Assembly: GCA_030035585.1 (NCBI GenBank)
Contig: CM057469.1
Location: 17,292,501 to 17,356,500, forward strand
Source: Dugong dugon
Taxonomy: Eukaryota; Chordata; Mammalia; Sirenia; Dugongidae
DNA: 64,000 nucleotides
Direction: 5' to 3'
Within the stretch, counting starts at the first letter, position 1, and every line of letters begins with the position of its first letter. Below are positions 50,231-62,130 of the stretch, piece by piece. The translations under genes were made by a program, and so were the position numbers. The notes beneath the pieces were generated by a model. The model was not told the DNA's origin. It saw only the letters and a list, made by a program, of their open reading frames with translations, and did not search any database.

Positions 50231-51388
50231 AGCAACAACCATCCCTGTTAGTCTGGGATTAGGGTGGGTGGAGGCGGGGAAGTAAATTCAAAGCTCAAAT
50301 CTGTAGCTTTACCATTAATCTGAGTACATCCATATTTGGTTCATAGTTGAGGAATTAATTTGATTTGGTTCATCATTGGGGAGTTAATTTGATTTAACGT
50401 TTTAAACTTACTAGATAATGGTATCTGTTGCTTCTTGAAGTAATGATAGCATTTAAAAATACCAGTTGAGGATAGAGAACCTTATTCTTTTTGGAAACTG
50501 TGATTGAAAACAATTCATTCCTTTCAAGACTTGCCTTTTTCCTGATGCCCCCAGCATTTAGAATTATAGACCTTTGATTCTCACTCATGCAAATTACAGA
50601 AAGCTGGGCTTCTGTTAAATGCTTTGGGGTGTATCCAGAGTTTGGATGTAGTCCAAAGGAGAAAACTGTTTCTTAAATCCTATAATATTAATTGATGATG
50701 AAAATATGGGTCATTTTGCAGATAAAATCTTACTACCAAATTGTTTAGTACTCGGAACAGAAAAGTTTTGGAATGAATAAATGATGCTGAATTCTGTAAC
50801 TGAATTAATCAGAGCTGAATTTGAGTGACGTGACCCATCGAATTGTCCAGTTTCCAAGATAAACTTCACAAACCCAGCCCACTGTGGCTGGAATGCCTCT
50901 TCATTTACCATACTGTTTCATTACTGCTGTCTATCACCCTTTTTTCTTATTTGTAAGAATTGTAGTGATTTAAGCAAAAAAAGGGAATTTCATGAAAGAG
51001 TATCGGAGAGTTCTCTCGACATTGCTGTAGAGTTTGGAGAAACTAGGCTCTGAAATGGGCAGGAACCAAGGGAAGCTCCACAGTCGGAACTGCACTGTAG
51101 AACTTGTTGATGTCCGGGGAGTGGGGAGTGCACCCCTTCTGCTGCCTGGTAATACTGGGATTCTGCAGTGTGTACCACCAGCACTCTGGACTCTGATGAT
51201 GCCATGGCTGTTACTGCTGCTACTTGGGAAACTGTTGTTGCTGTTGCCACAACTATCAGGAAGTTTGCTCTCAACCATGATTCTTTATGGTGTTAGCTTC
51301 TGATTCAGTGTCCTTAGTGGGTGCCTTGGGTTGGCTGAGCTTCTGTCATTGCCTACAGCATTGCTGCAAGGGAAATTGAGAAGGTGAG
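50231..51388. other. SMYD3 intron 1, nothing clearly assigned
   Basis: At about 50,960-51,370 the sequence resembles the dispersed repeat of 45,915 and 47,463 ('gatttaagcaaaaaaaggga') and is GC-richer with (CTGCTGTTG)-type runs near 51,210-51,260. No gene is seen. Confidence 0.35.
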
Positions 51389-51908
51389 TGTCTTAGTCAT
51401 CTAGTGCTGCTATAACAGAAATACCCCAAGTGGATGGCTTTAACAAATAGAAATTTGTTCTTTCACAGTTGGAGAGGCTAGAAGTCAAAATTCAGGGTGC
51501 CAGCTCTAGAAGAAGGCTTTTTCTCTGTCGGTTCTGGGGGAAGATCCTTGTCATCAATATTCCCTGGTGAAGGAGGTTCTCAGCATAGGGACCCGGGGTC
51601 CTTTGGACATGCTGTTCTCCTGGCTCTTGTTTCTTGGTAGTATGAGGTCCCCCTGTCTCTCTGCTCACTTCTCTCTTTTATATCTCAAAAGAGATTGGCT
51701 TAAGATACAACCTAATGTTGTAGATTGAGTCTTGCCTCATTAACATCACTGCTGCTAATCCCGTGTCATTAACATCGTAGAGACAGGATTTACAACACAC
51801 AGGAAAATCACATTAGATGAGCGAATAGTGGATAGTCACACGATACTGGGAATCATGGCCTAGCCAAGTTGACAGATATTTTTGGGGGACACAGTTCAAT
51901 CCATGACA
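51389..51908 (-). mobile_element. MaLR-type solo LTR with exact 5-bp duplication, antisense
   Basis: The plus strand starts TGTCTTAGTCATCTAGTGCTG and ends 'tcaatccatgaca'. GTGAG lies at both sides (51,384-51,388 and 51,909-51,913). It is a close relative of the LTR at 24,170, with internal differences such as an extra 'attagatgagcgaatagtgg' segment. Confidence 0.85.
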
Positions 51909-52004
51909 GTGAGTTGTTGGTCTTTTAAACTTTTAAGATAGGAAGCAGGCTCTGCTTCCCACCAGTATTCATACAGCGGGGAAATCACCAAACATAAACA
52001 TAGG

Positions 52005-52170
52005 AAGGCACCCTGGTGGTGCAGTGGTTAAGAGCTTGGCTACTAACCAAGACGTCAGCAGTTTGAATCCACCAGCCGCTCCTTGGAAACCCTGTGAGGC
52101 CATTCTACTCTGTCCTATACGGTTGCTATGACTTGGAATCACTCGATGACAACGGATTTGGTTTGGTTTA
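52005..52170 (+). mobile_element. AfroSINE (short class)
   Basis: 'aggcaccctggtggtgcagt', 'ggttaagagcttggctacta', 'ccaccagccgctccttggaa' and 'cggatttggtttggttt'. Confidence 0.9.
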
Positions 52171-52794
52171 TTGTATTAGTACTTTACACAAAAAATACAT
52201 TTGTACTTAATGTGGATTATCATGATATAGGCCACTAGTACTGTGGTAGTAAGTGATCTGTTGAACACTTCTGCTTCTGTGGTTGTAATGTTTCTGAAGT
52301 GCCTATTTGGAAATCATGGCGGCCTGAAAATAATGTTCAGGAAATCAAAGATTGGGCCATTGTTTCATGCAGTTCTTTACCACTATTGTAGACCTATCAT
52401 TGGAGGATACAATTTCTGAGTTCCTTATTGTCTTGTAAGTTAAATTTGTCTCTCTCTATCCAATATCAATTGCAAGGTCCTTGAGAATAGATATTGCATC
52501 TTTCGGTTTTGTAACCCCAATGTCTAGTACATAGCAAGACCTTAGTTTGTAGTAATGTCCCACAGAATTTCCATCCTAGCTGTCCCTGCCCTATTGCAGC
52601 CTTCTATTTGAATTAAGTAATGGAATGAAAACATTCGTTTGTAATAATTATATAGCAGTTCCCCTGGTGGTGGGGGGGGGGTCAAAGTAGAACAGGTATT
52701 TATTATAATTACTTTATTTATCTCTAAATATTTACTGCCATGAAGTTCTACCTGATTTCTTTTGCTCTTGGGCTATTTTTTATTATTGTGCTTT

Positions 52795-53510
52795 ATTATT
52801 ATTATTTTTTTTTTTTATTGTACTTCAGATGAAGGTTTACAGAACAAACTAGCTTCTCACTTAACAATTAGTACACATATTGCTTTGTTACATTGGTTAC
52901 CAACCCCATGACGTGAACACTCTCCCCGTCTTGACCTTAGATTTCCTGTCCCCTCCTGCCTTCTTGTCCTTGCCCTTGAGCTGATGTGCCCCTTTAGTCT
53001 CGTTTTGTTTTATGGGCCTGTCTGATCTTTGGCTGAAGGGTGAACCTCAGGAGTGACTTCATTACTGAGCTAAAAGGGTGTCCAGGGGCCATACTCTCAG
53101 GGGTTCTCCAGTCTCTGTCAGACCAGTAAATGTGGTCTTTTTTTTTTTGTGAGTTAGAATTTTGTTCTACATTTTTCTCCAGCTCTGTCTGGGACCGTTT
53201 ATTGTGATCCCTGTCAGAGCAGTTGGTGGTGGTAGCTGAGCACCATCTAGTTGTGCTGGACTCAGTCTGGTGAGGCTGTAGTACTTGTGGTTCGTCAGTT
53301 ATTTGGACTAATCTTTCCCTTGTGTCTTTGGTTTTCTTCATTCTCCCTTGCTCCTGATGGGGTGAGACCAGTGGAGTATCTTAGATGGTCACTCAGAAGC
53401 TGTTAAGATCTCAGATGCTACTCACCAAAGTAGAACGTAGAACATTTTCTTTGTAAACTAACGCTAATTGAGCTAAGTGTTCCCTGATGGTCTTGGGCTA
53501 TTTTAATTAG
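52795..53510 (-). mobile_element. Elephant-type L1 3' end, antisense
   Basis: 'cttcagatgaaggtttacag', 'cattggttaccaaccccatg', 'gttttgttttatgggcctgt', 'gctgagcaccatctagttgt' and 'tcagatgctactcaccaaag', preceded by a T run (antisense A tail). A 115-codon frame at 52,994-53,341 is L1 3' UTR, not a gene. Confidence 0.85.
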
Positions 53511-53702
53511 TACTTCAGTTCTCCATTTTTATTTACAATGGAGAAACTTAAACTCACTTTATAGCTTCTCTTGCTTTTTTCCTCTCATTAAGGAATTAGT
53601 TTGTTATTTCATGAATGGAAAAGGAAGTGATGTAAATTGGAGAAAGATTAAATGAAAATGAAATTGTGACCTGAAGTCATTTATATTATACTTCTTGCTC
53701 TT

Positions 53703-53900
53703 GAGTCCATGGGTGGTATAAACGTGCTTGGCTGCTAACTGAAAGGTTGGAAGTTCGAGTCCAACCAGAGGAACCTTGGAAGAACAGCCTGGGAATCTAC
53801 TTCTGAAAAATCAACTGTTGAAAACCCTGTAGAACACAGTTCTACTCTTGACACACATGGGGTCACCATGAGTCGGAATCACTGAATGGCAACTGTTTTT
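53703..53900 (+). mobile_element. AfroSINE-related copy (second subtype)
   Basis: 'gagtccatgggtggtataaa', 'tgcttggctgctaactgaaa', 'gggaatctacttctgaaaaa', 'gacacacatggggtcaccat' and 'atggcaactg'. Confidence 0.85.
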
Positions 53901-54224
53901 TTTCTTTCCTTGCTGTTGCATGCATTTTTAGTTTGATGGAGCTAGGAAATATTGATTGACAAAGGGGTTGCTTATATTTTATTTTCTGTTTGTTTTGGTA
54001 GATGGAGCACATAAAATTCCCTTGTAATTATTTGTTTGTAGGTCTCCTCAGTCCCTAAGGCAATGACTTAAGTCTAAGATATTTATGTCTCTGGGCCTAG
54101 TATACAGGAGATGCTAACTGTTGAAGTTGTGAAGGGATAATATTTTGGGAAATTTTAAGTCACTGTGTGTTTATCTTTGGTTTACCAAAGTTCCAAGCAG
54201 GGGGTTGAACCAGAACAAACCAGT

Positions 54225-54309
54225 TGGAATCCCTGCTGAGAATTTGCATTTCTACCCCAGGTATACTGAATTAGTATCTACCGTTTAACAAGATCCCCAG
54301 GTGATTCTT
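54225..54309 (+). mobile_element. MER5A-like element, first part
   Basis: 'tgagaatttgcatttctacc' and 'aagatccccaggtgattctt' are MER5A (hAT-Charlie) text. It is broken by an L1 and resumes at 55,134 ('tcccaggtgattcttatgta', 'aagtttgagagctactg'). Confidence 0.7.
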
Positions 54310-55133
54310 TTTTTTCTTCAATTTTTACTGTGTTTTAGGTGAAAGTTTACAGCATAAATTAGTTTCTCATTTAAAAATTTATACACAAATTGTTTTGTGA
54401 CATTGGTTGCAGTCCTTGCAAGGTGTCAGCAGTCTCCCCCTTTCCCTTTCCACCCTGGGTTCTCCATGTCCATTCCTCCAGGTTTCCTGTCCCTTCCTGC
54501 CTTCTTGTCTTTGTTTTTGAGCAGGTGTTGCCCATTTGGTCTCGTATACTTGATTGAACTAGGAAGCATGTTCCTCATGTGTGTTATTGTTTGTTTTATA
54601 GGCCTGTCTAATCTTTTGCTGAAAAATAGACTTTGAGAGTGGCTTCAGTTTTGAGTTAGAGGGTGTCTGGGGACCATAGTTTCATGGGTTCCTCCAGTCT
54701 CTGTCAGACCAGTAAGTCTGTTCTGTTTTGGTGAATTTGAATTTTTTTCTACATTTTTCTTCCGCTTTTCCTGGAACCTTCTATTGTGATCCTGGTCAGA
54801 GTGTTCGATGTTAGTAGCTGGGCATCATCTAGTTCTTCAGGGCTCAGGCTGGTGAAGGCTATGATTCATTTGATCCATTAGTCCTTTGGACTAATATTTT
54901 CTTTGTGTCTTTGGTTTTCTTCATTCTTCTTTGCTCTGAACATGATGGGACCAGTAGACATATTTTAGATAGCCACTTGCAGCTTTTAGGACCCCAGTTG
55001 CTACTCACCAAAGTAGAATGTAGAATATTTTCTTTATGAACTATGTTATGCCAATTGACCTAGATGTCCCCTGAGACCATGGTCTCCAGCCCTCAGGCCC
55101 AGTAACTTGGTCCCTCAAGGTGTTTGGGTGTAT
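54310..55133 (-). mobile_element. Elephant-type L1 3' end, antisense, 14-bp duplication
   Basis: 'gttttaggtgaaagtttaca', 'gtgacattggttgcagtcct', 'gctgggcatcatctagttct', 'ttgctactcaccaaagtaga' and 'tatgccaattgacctagatg'. CCCAGGTGATTCTT occurs at 54,296-54,309 and 55,134-55,147. The insertion splits a MER5A-like element. Confidence 0.88.
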
Positions 55134-55310
55134 CCCAGGTGATTCTTATGTATAATAAAGTTTGAGAGCTACTGCTCTACTAGTGGTTCTCAGAATTCGT
55201 CCCTAACCAGCATCATTTGTATCACCTGGAAACTTGTTCAAAATGCAAATTCTCAGCCGGTCTTTGAACCGGAAAGAACCAGTTTGAAGCCCTGGTTCTC
55301 AGTTGCCTTT
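55134..55310 (+). mobile_element. MER5-type elements (second part of the split copy and an adjacent copy)
   Basis: To 55,185 it completes the copy split by the L1. From about 55,190 another MER5-like unit starts: 'ctagtggttctcagaattcg', 'tgtatcacctggaaacttgt' and 'aaaatgcaaattctcagccg'. Confidence 0.65.
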
Positions 55311-56717
55311 AGCTTCCATATCAAGAGTTACACTTGACGAACTCTAGTGATAGTTTCTTCTGTACGGTAAAGAGAATATCTCTTCTATCGTTAAAGGTGA
55401 ACTTGAAGCTTAGTGCCTCCCAGGAGGGAGGAAAATGAATTGGAAGTGGAAAGTCAGTCCCTTTCAATCCTGGTGGGTTGTGGGAAGAAGAGAGACAGAG
55501 GTAGGAAAAATAGCTTATGAGAAATATATGTTCTGGCCTTCTGTGGCCAGAGTTCTGGGATTAGAGTGAGGAGTGTTAGATGGGTTGAGGGGAAAGTAAA
55601 AAATAGAGGGCCTTTGACTCCTTATTGGGAATCTTGAGGGGAGACAGCTATGCAGGTTGGTGCTATGCCAACATTGGGGGCTATAGCACAGCAGTGGTAG
55701 AAGGAAGTGGCTTAGATAGATGAGCTTATGGTACCAGGGGACTCTGAAATGCCCTCATACTACTGTGAGGGGTATGGACGAGGTGAGAGGTCTGGTGGAA
55801 CAGTAGGCATCATGACAAAGGACTATGTGACTGTAGGCTAACGGTCAGGATAATGGCCACCAGGGATGGGAGCCACTATGATATCCCAAAAGGTGAGATG
55901 GCCCAGTTCAGCCATTGGACCTGATCACCTTTCTGTAGCAGAGACCATTGAGGATCCACAGGGATACCACAGTTCCAGGGTCTTCTTGCCATCATTACTT
56001 CCAGGATATCTCATAAGCCTCACTTGGAGAAAAATTTACCTGAAAGCTACTATTTAAATCAGCCTTGGTAAGGAGTTAAATGTCTGAATATTAACTGGAA
56101 GAGATTGAGATATTATTTGGCAAGTTTTAAGTTTTCTACCTATTCACTAGAATGAGTGTTCATGCAGAAGATTAGGTTAATTATGGAAAAAAACAGCCCT
56201 ATGTTCAAGAGACAGATCAATTACAGAAAATAAAGCAACTACATTTGAGTGTCAGTGTAAGTAAATGTGACCAGGCAATAAAGGAGCACTTCATTGGTGA
56301 GATGAGTCCAGCTTGGCCAAGGACTGAACCTGGGGAGAAGGCAGGAGAATACCTTCGTATATTGGTAAGAAGAGATGCCGGAGAAGGTAACCGCAGTGGT
56401 GATTGAGAGGTTTGAGGACAACTAGGGAAGTGATTGCTAAGTGACTTGTCTTAGAAGGTTTGAAATATTTTTCTAGTAGAGAGGAGCAAATTGCCTAGTG
56501 AAATATAGTAGTATTGCTAGAAGTGCTGAGGTCCATTGAAACTTATATTCATTTATTTAAAGTGAGAACAGTCAGCAGAAAGTGAATTTTTCTTTACTAG
56601 TGGGCAGCTGCTTGGCTGTGAGAGTTGGGTTTGCCTAGGATTTCCAGGTTAGTATGATGGAAGGAGAGAGGGGAAGAGAAGTTGAGGTAAGGGAGGATTT
56701 AATCATGGATCATGATT
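55311..56717. other. SMYD3 intron 1, nothing assigned
   Basis: Purine-rich, without a recognisable exon or transposon boundary. Confidence 0.4.
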
Positions 56718-57280
56718 TCTGTGCTTTAAGTGAAAGTTTACAATTCAAGTTAGTCTCTCATACAAACATTTATACACACGTTGTTATGTGACCCTAGTTG
56801 CTCTGTCTATACTGTGACAGCACACTCCTCCTTTGCACCCTGGATTTCCGGCGTCCATTTAACCAGCTCCTGACCCTCTCTGCCTTCCCATCTCGCCTCC
56901 GGACAGGAGCTGCCCGTTTAGTCTCATGTATCTACTTGAGCTAAGAAGCACATTCTTCACAGTATCATTTTATGTCCCACAGTCCAGTCTAATTTTTGTC
57001 TGACGAGTTGGCATCGGGAACGGTTTTAGTTTTGGGCTAACAGAGAATCTGGGGGCCACGTCTTCCAGGGTCCCTCCAGTCTCAATCAAACCATTAAGTC
57101 TGGTCTTTTTACTAGAATTTGAGTTCTGCACCCCACTTTTATCCTGCTCTGTCAGGGTGGTTATTGGTGGTAGCTGGGTACAATCTAGTTCTTCTGGTCT
57201 CAGGCTGTGGAATCTCTGGTTTATGTGGCCTTTCGTGTTTCTTGGGCTAATATTTTCCTTGTATCTTTGGTTAAAACAGA
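56718..57280 (-). mobile_element. Elephant-type L1 3' end, antisense
   Basis: 'gctttaagtgaaagtttaca', 'gttatgtgaccctagttgct', 'catctcgcctccggacagga', 'gtagctgggtacaatctagt' and 'gtgtttcttgggctaatatt'. Closest in layout to the copy at 32,186. Confidence 0.85.
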
Positions 57281-58040
57281 TACATTTTAAAGACACTTCT
57301 TTAAAATAATAAATTTATTACAATTTTACATAGGTTTTTTAAAGACAAACTATATTTTCTAAAACAAAAGAAAATTTTAGTGAGAAAAGCTGCATTTTTT
57401 TACATTTTTGCCTATCTCTTTTATGTCTGACTTAATAAATCTTTGGATTCTCATAACTGCTTCTGCATTCAATGTGTTGCAAAATCATGTGTCCTGTAGC
57501 TGCTAGAAAACTCTGTTGTATGTTCATGAGAGAATGGAAATGAAAAAGAAAAAAATAAATGTGTAGTATTGTTAAGAAAATAGTTTTGACTTTGTGGACC
57601 TCAGGAATCCTAAGGGCGTCAGGAATCCCCGCAGGTCCCTGGAAAATACTTTAAGAACCACTGTTCTGGAGCAATAGACTTAAGTTTTTTTCATTTTGAG
57701 AGGTTAGGGGTTTGTTCTCTGGTATACTTAGTCAGTGAACAAATATTTGGTTCAGGTTTTCTTATAAGCTGCCAGTATACTTGGGTCCAGGAACCAAGGC
57801 ATGGAGTTAGTGCCTCTCAGTTATGATGTCCCACTCAGTTTTTGCATTTCATCCTCCAGCTCTGGGCTGGTTCTGTTTTTTTAGTAGTTAAAGGAGTGAC
57901 GTTCCACTGAATTGGTTATGGCCAAATAAGGGATGGTGATTGACACTAATTATCAAGGAGACCTAAGAGACCCACTTTCCATTTACTTGTGACTGCAATA
58001 GATGATAATTGAATAATATTATTAAATAGATAGTATTTAT
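57281..58040. other. SMYD3 intron 1, nothing assigned
   Basis: AT-rich. A short MER5-like end is possible at about 57,630-57,670 ('actttaagaaccactgttct'). Confidence 0.35.
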
Positions 58041-58170
58041 TAGGAAACCCTGGTGGTATTTATTAGGAAACCAGGTGCTCCTTGGAAACCCTATGGGGCA
58101 GTTCTACTCTGCCCTGTAGGGTCGCTATGAGTCTGAATTGACCTGACGGCAGCGGGTTTGGTTTCTTCTA
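58041..58170 (+). mobile_element. AfroSINE, internally deleted
   Basis: A direct repeat 'tatttattaggaaacc' occurs twice at its start, then 'gctccttggaaaccctatgg', 'ccctgtagggtcgctatgag' and 'gacggcagcgggtttggttt'. The head region is largely missing. Confidence 0.75.
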
Positions 58171-58289
58171 CTTTTTAAAAACTATTTATTATCACTTACT
58201 GAGCAATGCCAGTCATGATTTAAGTGCTTACTTCACTTAATTCTCACGACTCTAAGGGCATGTCTGTTATGTTTCTTATAAACACATGT

Positions 58290-58830
58290 ATGGACTACAG
58301 AGCATTCATATACCTGTTGTAGGAGTGCAGATTGGTACTGTTCCTTTGGAGGGCAATTTGATAGCACCTGTCAGAATTGAAGACTGTTATTTTGAACTCT
58401 AAGGAGCCCTGGTGGTGCAGTGGTTAAAGCACTCAGCTCCTAACCAAAAGGTCGGCAGTTCAAACCCACCAACGGTTCCACGGGAGAAAGATGTGGCAGT
58501 CTGCTTCTGTAGAGATTACAGCCTTGGAAATCCTATGGGGCAGTTGTACTCTGTCGTATTATAGGGTTGCTGTGAGTTAGAATTGAGTCGATGGTAATAG
58601 GTTTAGTTTTGGTTTGGGACTCTGACAAATACAAATACCATTGATATTTAGCATAGCATTTTGGTAACTGAAAAAAGAGGGAGATAATTTTAATGTCTAT
58701 TAATAGGGGACTGATTAAAAGCCATCTTAGGGAATACTGTCTAGCTGTTAAAATTGAGATGGATCTGTTTGTACAGATGTGGATGGATGCCCATGACACA
58801 TTGCTGGGTGAATAAATTCAGTTGTAGAAC
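58290..58830 (+). mobile_element. Old L1M 3' end, split by an AfroSINE
   Basis: 'gattggtactgttcctttgg', 'gagggcaatttgatagcacc', then after the SINE 'ggactgattaaaagccatct', 'gtctagctgttaaaattgag' and 'cacattgctgggtgaataaa'. Sense orientation. Confidence 0.65.
58404..58616 (+). mobile_element. AfroSINE (full-length class)
   Basis: 'aaggagccctggtggtgcag', 'accaaaaggtcggcagttca', 'gagaaagatgtggcagtctg' and 'gattacagccttggaaatcc'. The flanking 'actct' on both sides may be a short target duplication. Confidence 0.9.
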
Positions 58831-59667
58831 AATGTATGACCTATTTAAAATCTTTTTGTATGTGGATATGTACTTGTGTGTATACAAAAGATCTGGAAGA
58901 ACACTCCAGAATTCTAATAGATTACTTTTGGAGAGTGGGTTTTGGAGGGGGAAAGATATCCTTTTGTACTTTATATATTTTTTCCCTAAACAAGCATGTA
59001 TCATTTTTTCTAATTAGAGACTTAAATAAACTTTGAGAAAGTGTTTCTTAGACTTTGTATCATTTGGGATAGTATGTAAGATATCATGTTGGTTAGTACC
59101 AAAATGTCTTTTAAATGTTTTGTCAGTTCACATCCACTTTTTTTGGAATTGCCAGCTGGTTAGACCAGGAGTGAACCACTTGATGCCGGGTGAGCCAGTT
59201 CCCTGGCTAGCCTTTGGCTTCAGAACTTGAACTGAGGGAACTAGAATTCCTGTTGATGATGGTCTTCATAACTGTCCTGGATCTGCCCTTGCTCGAGCCT
59301 GGTTATTCAGTTTTTTCTTGATATTCTTGAGACTCCAGTATCGTTTAATGACCTTGATTATTTTCTCACTTTGGGCACACAAGACAGCTAATCTCCTAGC
59401 CTCTTAGTAGTTGACCTGGGGCCCAGTGACTGAGTTTTGGCCAGTGGAGGGTGGGTTGGAAGTTAATAAGCTAATTCTCGGCCTGCCATCAGATATTCTA
59501 TGCCATCTTCCCTGCTCTCTCTCGCCTTGCTTTGATGACTGTGGAAACCATGAGTTAAGATGTAGAAACATAAAAAGCATGAGTCACAGTGTGGAGGAGA
59601 GCTGCTCTGGAGCATCAGATTTAGTGGGAGCAAAAAATAAACCTCTATTGAGTTTAGTCACTTAGAG
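58831..59667. other. SMYD3 intron 1, nothing assigned
   Basis: No exon or clear repeat seen. Confidence 0.35.
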
Positions 59668-59828
59668 CAGAGCTTCCCCAACTTTAATGTGCATATGAAT
59701 CACCCGAGCATCTTGTTAAAGTTTAAGGCAAAGATTCTGATTCAGTAAGATTTGGGTGGGTGGGTGGGGTCTCAGATTTTGCATTTCTAACAGTCTTCTC
59801 AGGTGGTGCAAATGCTGCTGGTTCACTG
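59668..59828 (+). mobile_element. MER5A-like element
   Basis: 'atgtgcatatgaatcacccg', 'gattctgattcagtaagatt', 'ctcagattttgcatttctaa' and 'gtggtgcaaatgctgctggt'. Confidence 0.75.
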
Positions 59829-60269
59829 TCACACATGAGTAGCAGTAACTTAAAAGGGTCAAATGAATGACATGTAGCCCACTGTAAGTACTCGATAAGC
59901 ACTTACCAAATGGATATTATAGCATCCCTGAAATTGCACTGTATATGGTGAAAAGGAATTAGAGACTATTGACATGTAATCAGACATCTGAATTATCCCT
60001 AGGTCAGCATCTTTAATATGAAGCAGTACCGTAGATGTGGTGAGAGCTTTCTATTCTTTTATGTATGAAGGAATATATTTAGTTTTAGTAATAAGTGTGT
60101 AGAAAATTGTATGAAATTAGGATTTGGAGTTATTTTTAAGATTAATTTGCACATTTACCTTTAGAGTTACCATCATCTTGGTGTTTGAAATACTTATATG
60201 CTCTTCTGTCTACCTTCAAGGAAAGATAATGTAAACTCTTACTACTATAATTTTTAAAACATTTAAAGC

Positions 60270-60825
60270 TTTTTATTTGGAAATAATTTCACACTTATAG
60301 AGAAAAGTTACAAAAATAAGAATAGTATTAAAAAACTCTATGCCGTTTACTCAAATTTGATTATTAACATTTACCTCATTTGCTTTATCACATATACATA
60401 TTCTTCTCCTTTGGACCCCCATCTCTGTCTACACACATGCACGCACACACACGCACACAGACAAGCACGCACACACGCATGCATGCCTCATTTTTTTCCT
60501 GAACCATTTGCTAATAAGTCACGTACATCCTGGCCCTTTACCCCTAAATATTTTAGTGTGTGTATATCCAAAGAATAGGGAAATTCTCTTCCATCACCAC
60601 AGTGTGGTTATCGACTTCAGTAAATTAAAACATTGATAACCGTTTACCATCTGTATTCCAATTTTGTCAGTTGACCCAGTGTTGTTCTTTATACTGTCTT
60701 TTCCCCCTCTAGTACAGGATCTAGTCTAGGGTCAGGTATTGCATTTACTTGCCTATCTTTTTGGCCTGCTTTAATCTGGAACATTTCCACAACTTTTCTC
60801 TGTCATATGTAACATGGACATTTTT
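60270..60825. mobile_element. Ancient L1M-like repeat, first part
   Basis: 'ggatctagtctagggtcagg', 'tttaatctggaacatttcca' and 'ctgtcatatgtaacatggac' are text of a widespread old mammalian L1 3' region, resuming at about 61,650 ('gattagagtcaagtcatgca', 'actttaagaccatgcaaata'). A (CACG)n/(CA)n microsatellite lies at 60,425-60,486. Confidence 0.55.
60425..60486. repeat. (CA)n/(CACG)n microsatellite
   Basis: Alternating purine-pyrimidine run 'gcacgcacacacacgcacac' and so on, with possible Z-DNA character. Confidence 0.85.
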
Positions 60826-61650
60826 TTTTTTTTAAATTGTACTTTAGGTGAAGGTTTACAGAACAAATAGCTTCTTATTAAACAGTAGTACACATTGTTT
60901 CATGACATTGGTTAACAACCCTATGACATGACAACACTCTCCTTTCTTGACCTTTTTTTTGGTGAAGATATACACAGCCAAAGATACACCATTTCAAAAA
61001 TTTCTACATGCGCAATTCAGTGACATTGTTTACCTTCTTCCAGTTGTGCTGCTATTCTCACTTTCAATGAAGGTTTACAGAACAAAATAGTTTCTCATTA
61101 AACAGTACACATGTTGCCCTATGACAATGGTTAACAACCCCACTACATGTCAACACTGTCCTTACTCAAACTTGGGTTCACTGTCACCAGCTTCCCTGTC
61201 CCCTCCTGCTTTCTAGTCCTTGTCCCTGGACTGCTGTGCCCCATTAGTCTCCTTTTGTTTTATGGGGCTGTCCAATCCCTGGCTGAACGGTGAACCTCGG
61301 AAGTGATTTCACCACTGAGCTAAAAGGGTGTCCAGAGGCCATACTCTCGGGGTTTCTCCAGTCTCTTTCAGGCCAGTAAATCTGGTCTTCTTTGTGTGTG
61401 TTAGAATTTTGTTCTACATCCTTCTCCAGCTCTGTCCAGAACTCTCTGTTGTGATCCCAGTCAGAGAAGTCAGTGGTGGTAGCCGGGCACCATCTAGCTG
61501 TACTGGACTCAGTCTGGTGGAGGCCTTGGTAGCTGTGGTCCATTAGTCCTTTGGACTAATCTTTTCCTTGTATTCTGTCCTCTTCATTCTCCCTTGCTTT
61601 GGAAGGGGTGAAACCAGTGGAGTATCTTAGATGGCTGCTCACAGACATCA
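60826..61650 (-). mobile_element. Elephant-type L1 3' end, antisense, with duplicated terminus
   Basis: Type A terminal text ('aggtgaaggtttacagaaca', 'catgacattggttaacaacc') occurs at about 60,835-60,950 and again at about 61,061-61,170 ('caatgaaggtttacagaaca', 'atgacaatggttaacaaccc'). A type B tail ('gaagatatacacagccaaag') lies between them. The body then runs to 'tcttagatggctgctcacag'. Host words 'acattttt' flank both sides. Confidence 0.75.
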
Positions 61651-62130
61651 ACATTTTTAAAGAGTATAAATCCCCTCCTTTTTTTTTTTTTTTTTTTAAA
61701 AGAAGGACGTTCGTCATTTTAGGTTTATCTAATGTTTCTTCATGATTAGAGTCAAGTCATGCATTCTCAGCTGGAATGCTACATAGGTGATGTTGTACCC
61801 TTCTCAGGGTATCACCTTTAGAGGTTCAGGATGTCTAGCTGCTTTTTGTTGATGCTGTTAATTTTGATCAACTAGTCAAGCTGTAGTCTGATTTCTCCAC
61901 TGTGTTCTTTTCCCCCCTTGAAATTAGTAGTCTGTGGGAGACACTTTAAGACCATGCAAATATAGTGTTCCTCATCAAAAATTTCCCCTAGATTTAACAC
62001 CCATGGATGATTCTTTCCTAATAGTATCCTGGCATGATGATTGATGATTCCTCTGTTTACTTATTTATTTTTTAATTTTCTCTGTAGCCCATGAATTTCT
62101 AACTTTTTAAATGCTTTATAATTAATTGTG
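61651..62130. mobile_element. Ancient L1M-like repeat, second part
   Basis: Continues the element of 60,270-60,825: 'gttcgtcattttaggtttat', 'cttctcagggtatcaccttt', 'actttaagaccatgcaaata' and 'catggatgattctttcctaa'. Confidence 0.55.

Noticed and set aside
50970-51303. Overlapping frames of 89-102 codons on both strands
   Set aside because: Leu- and Ser-rich low-complexity translations of CTG/TTG-rich repeat sequence.
60425-60486. Regularly spaced repeats resembling an array
   Set aside because: Simple CA/CACG microsatellite without spacers; the genome is mammalian.
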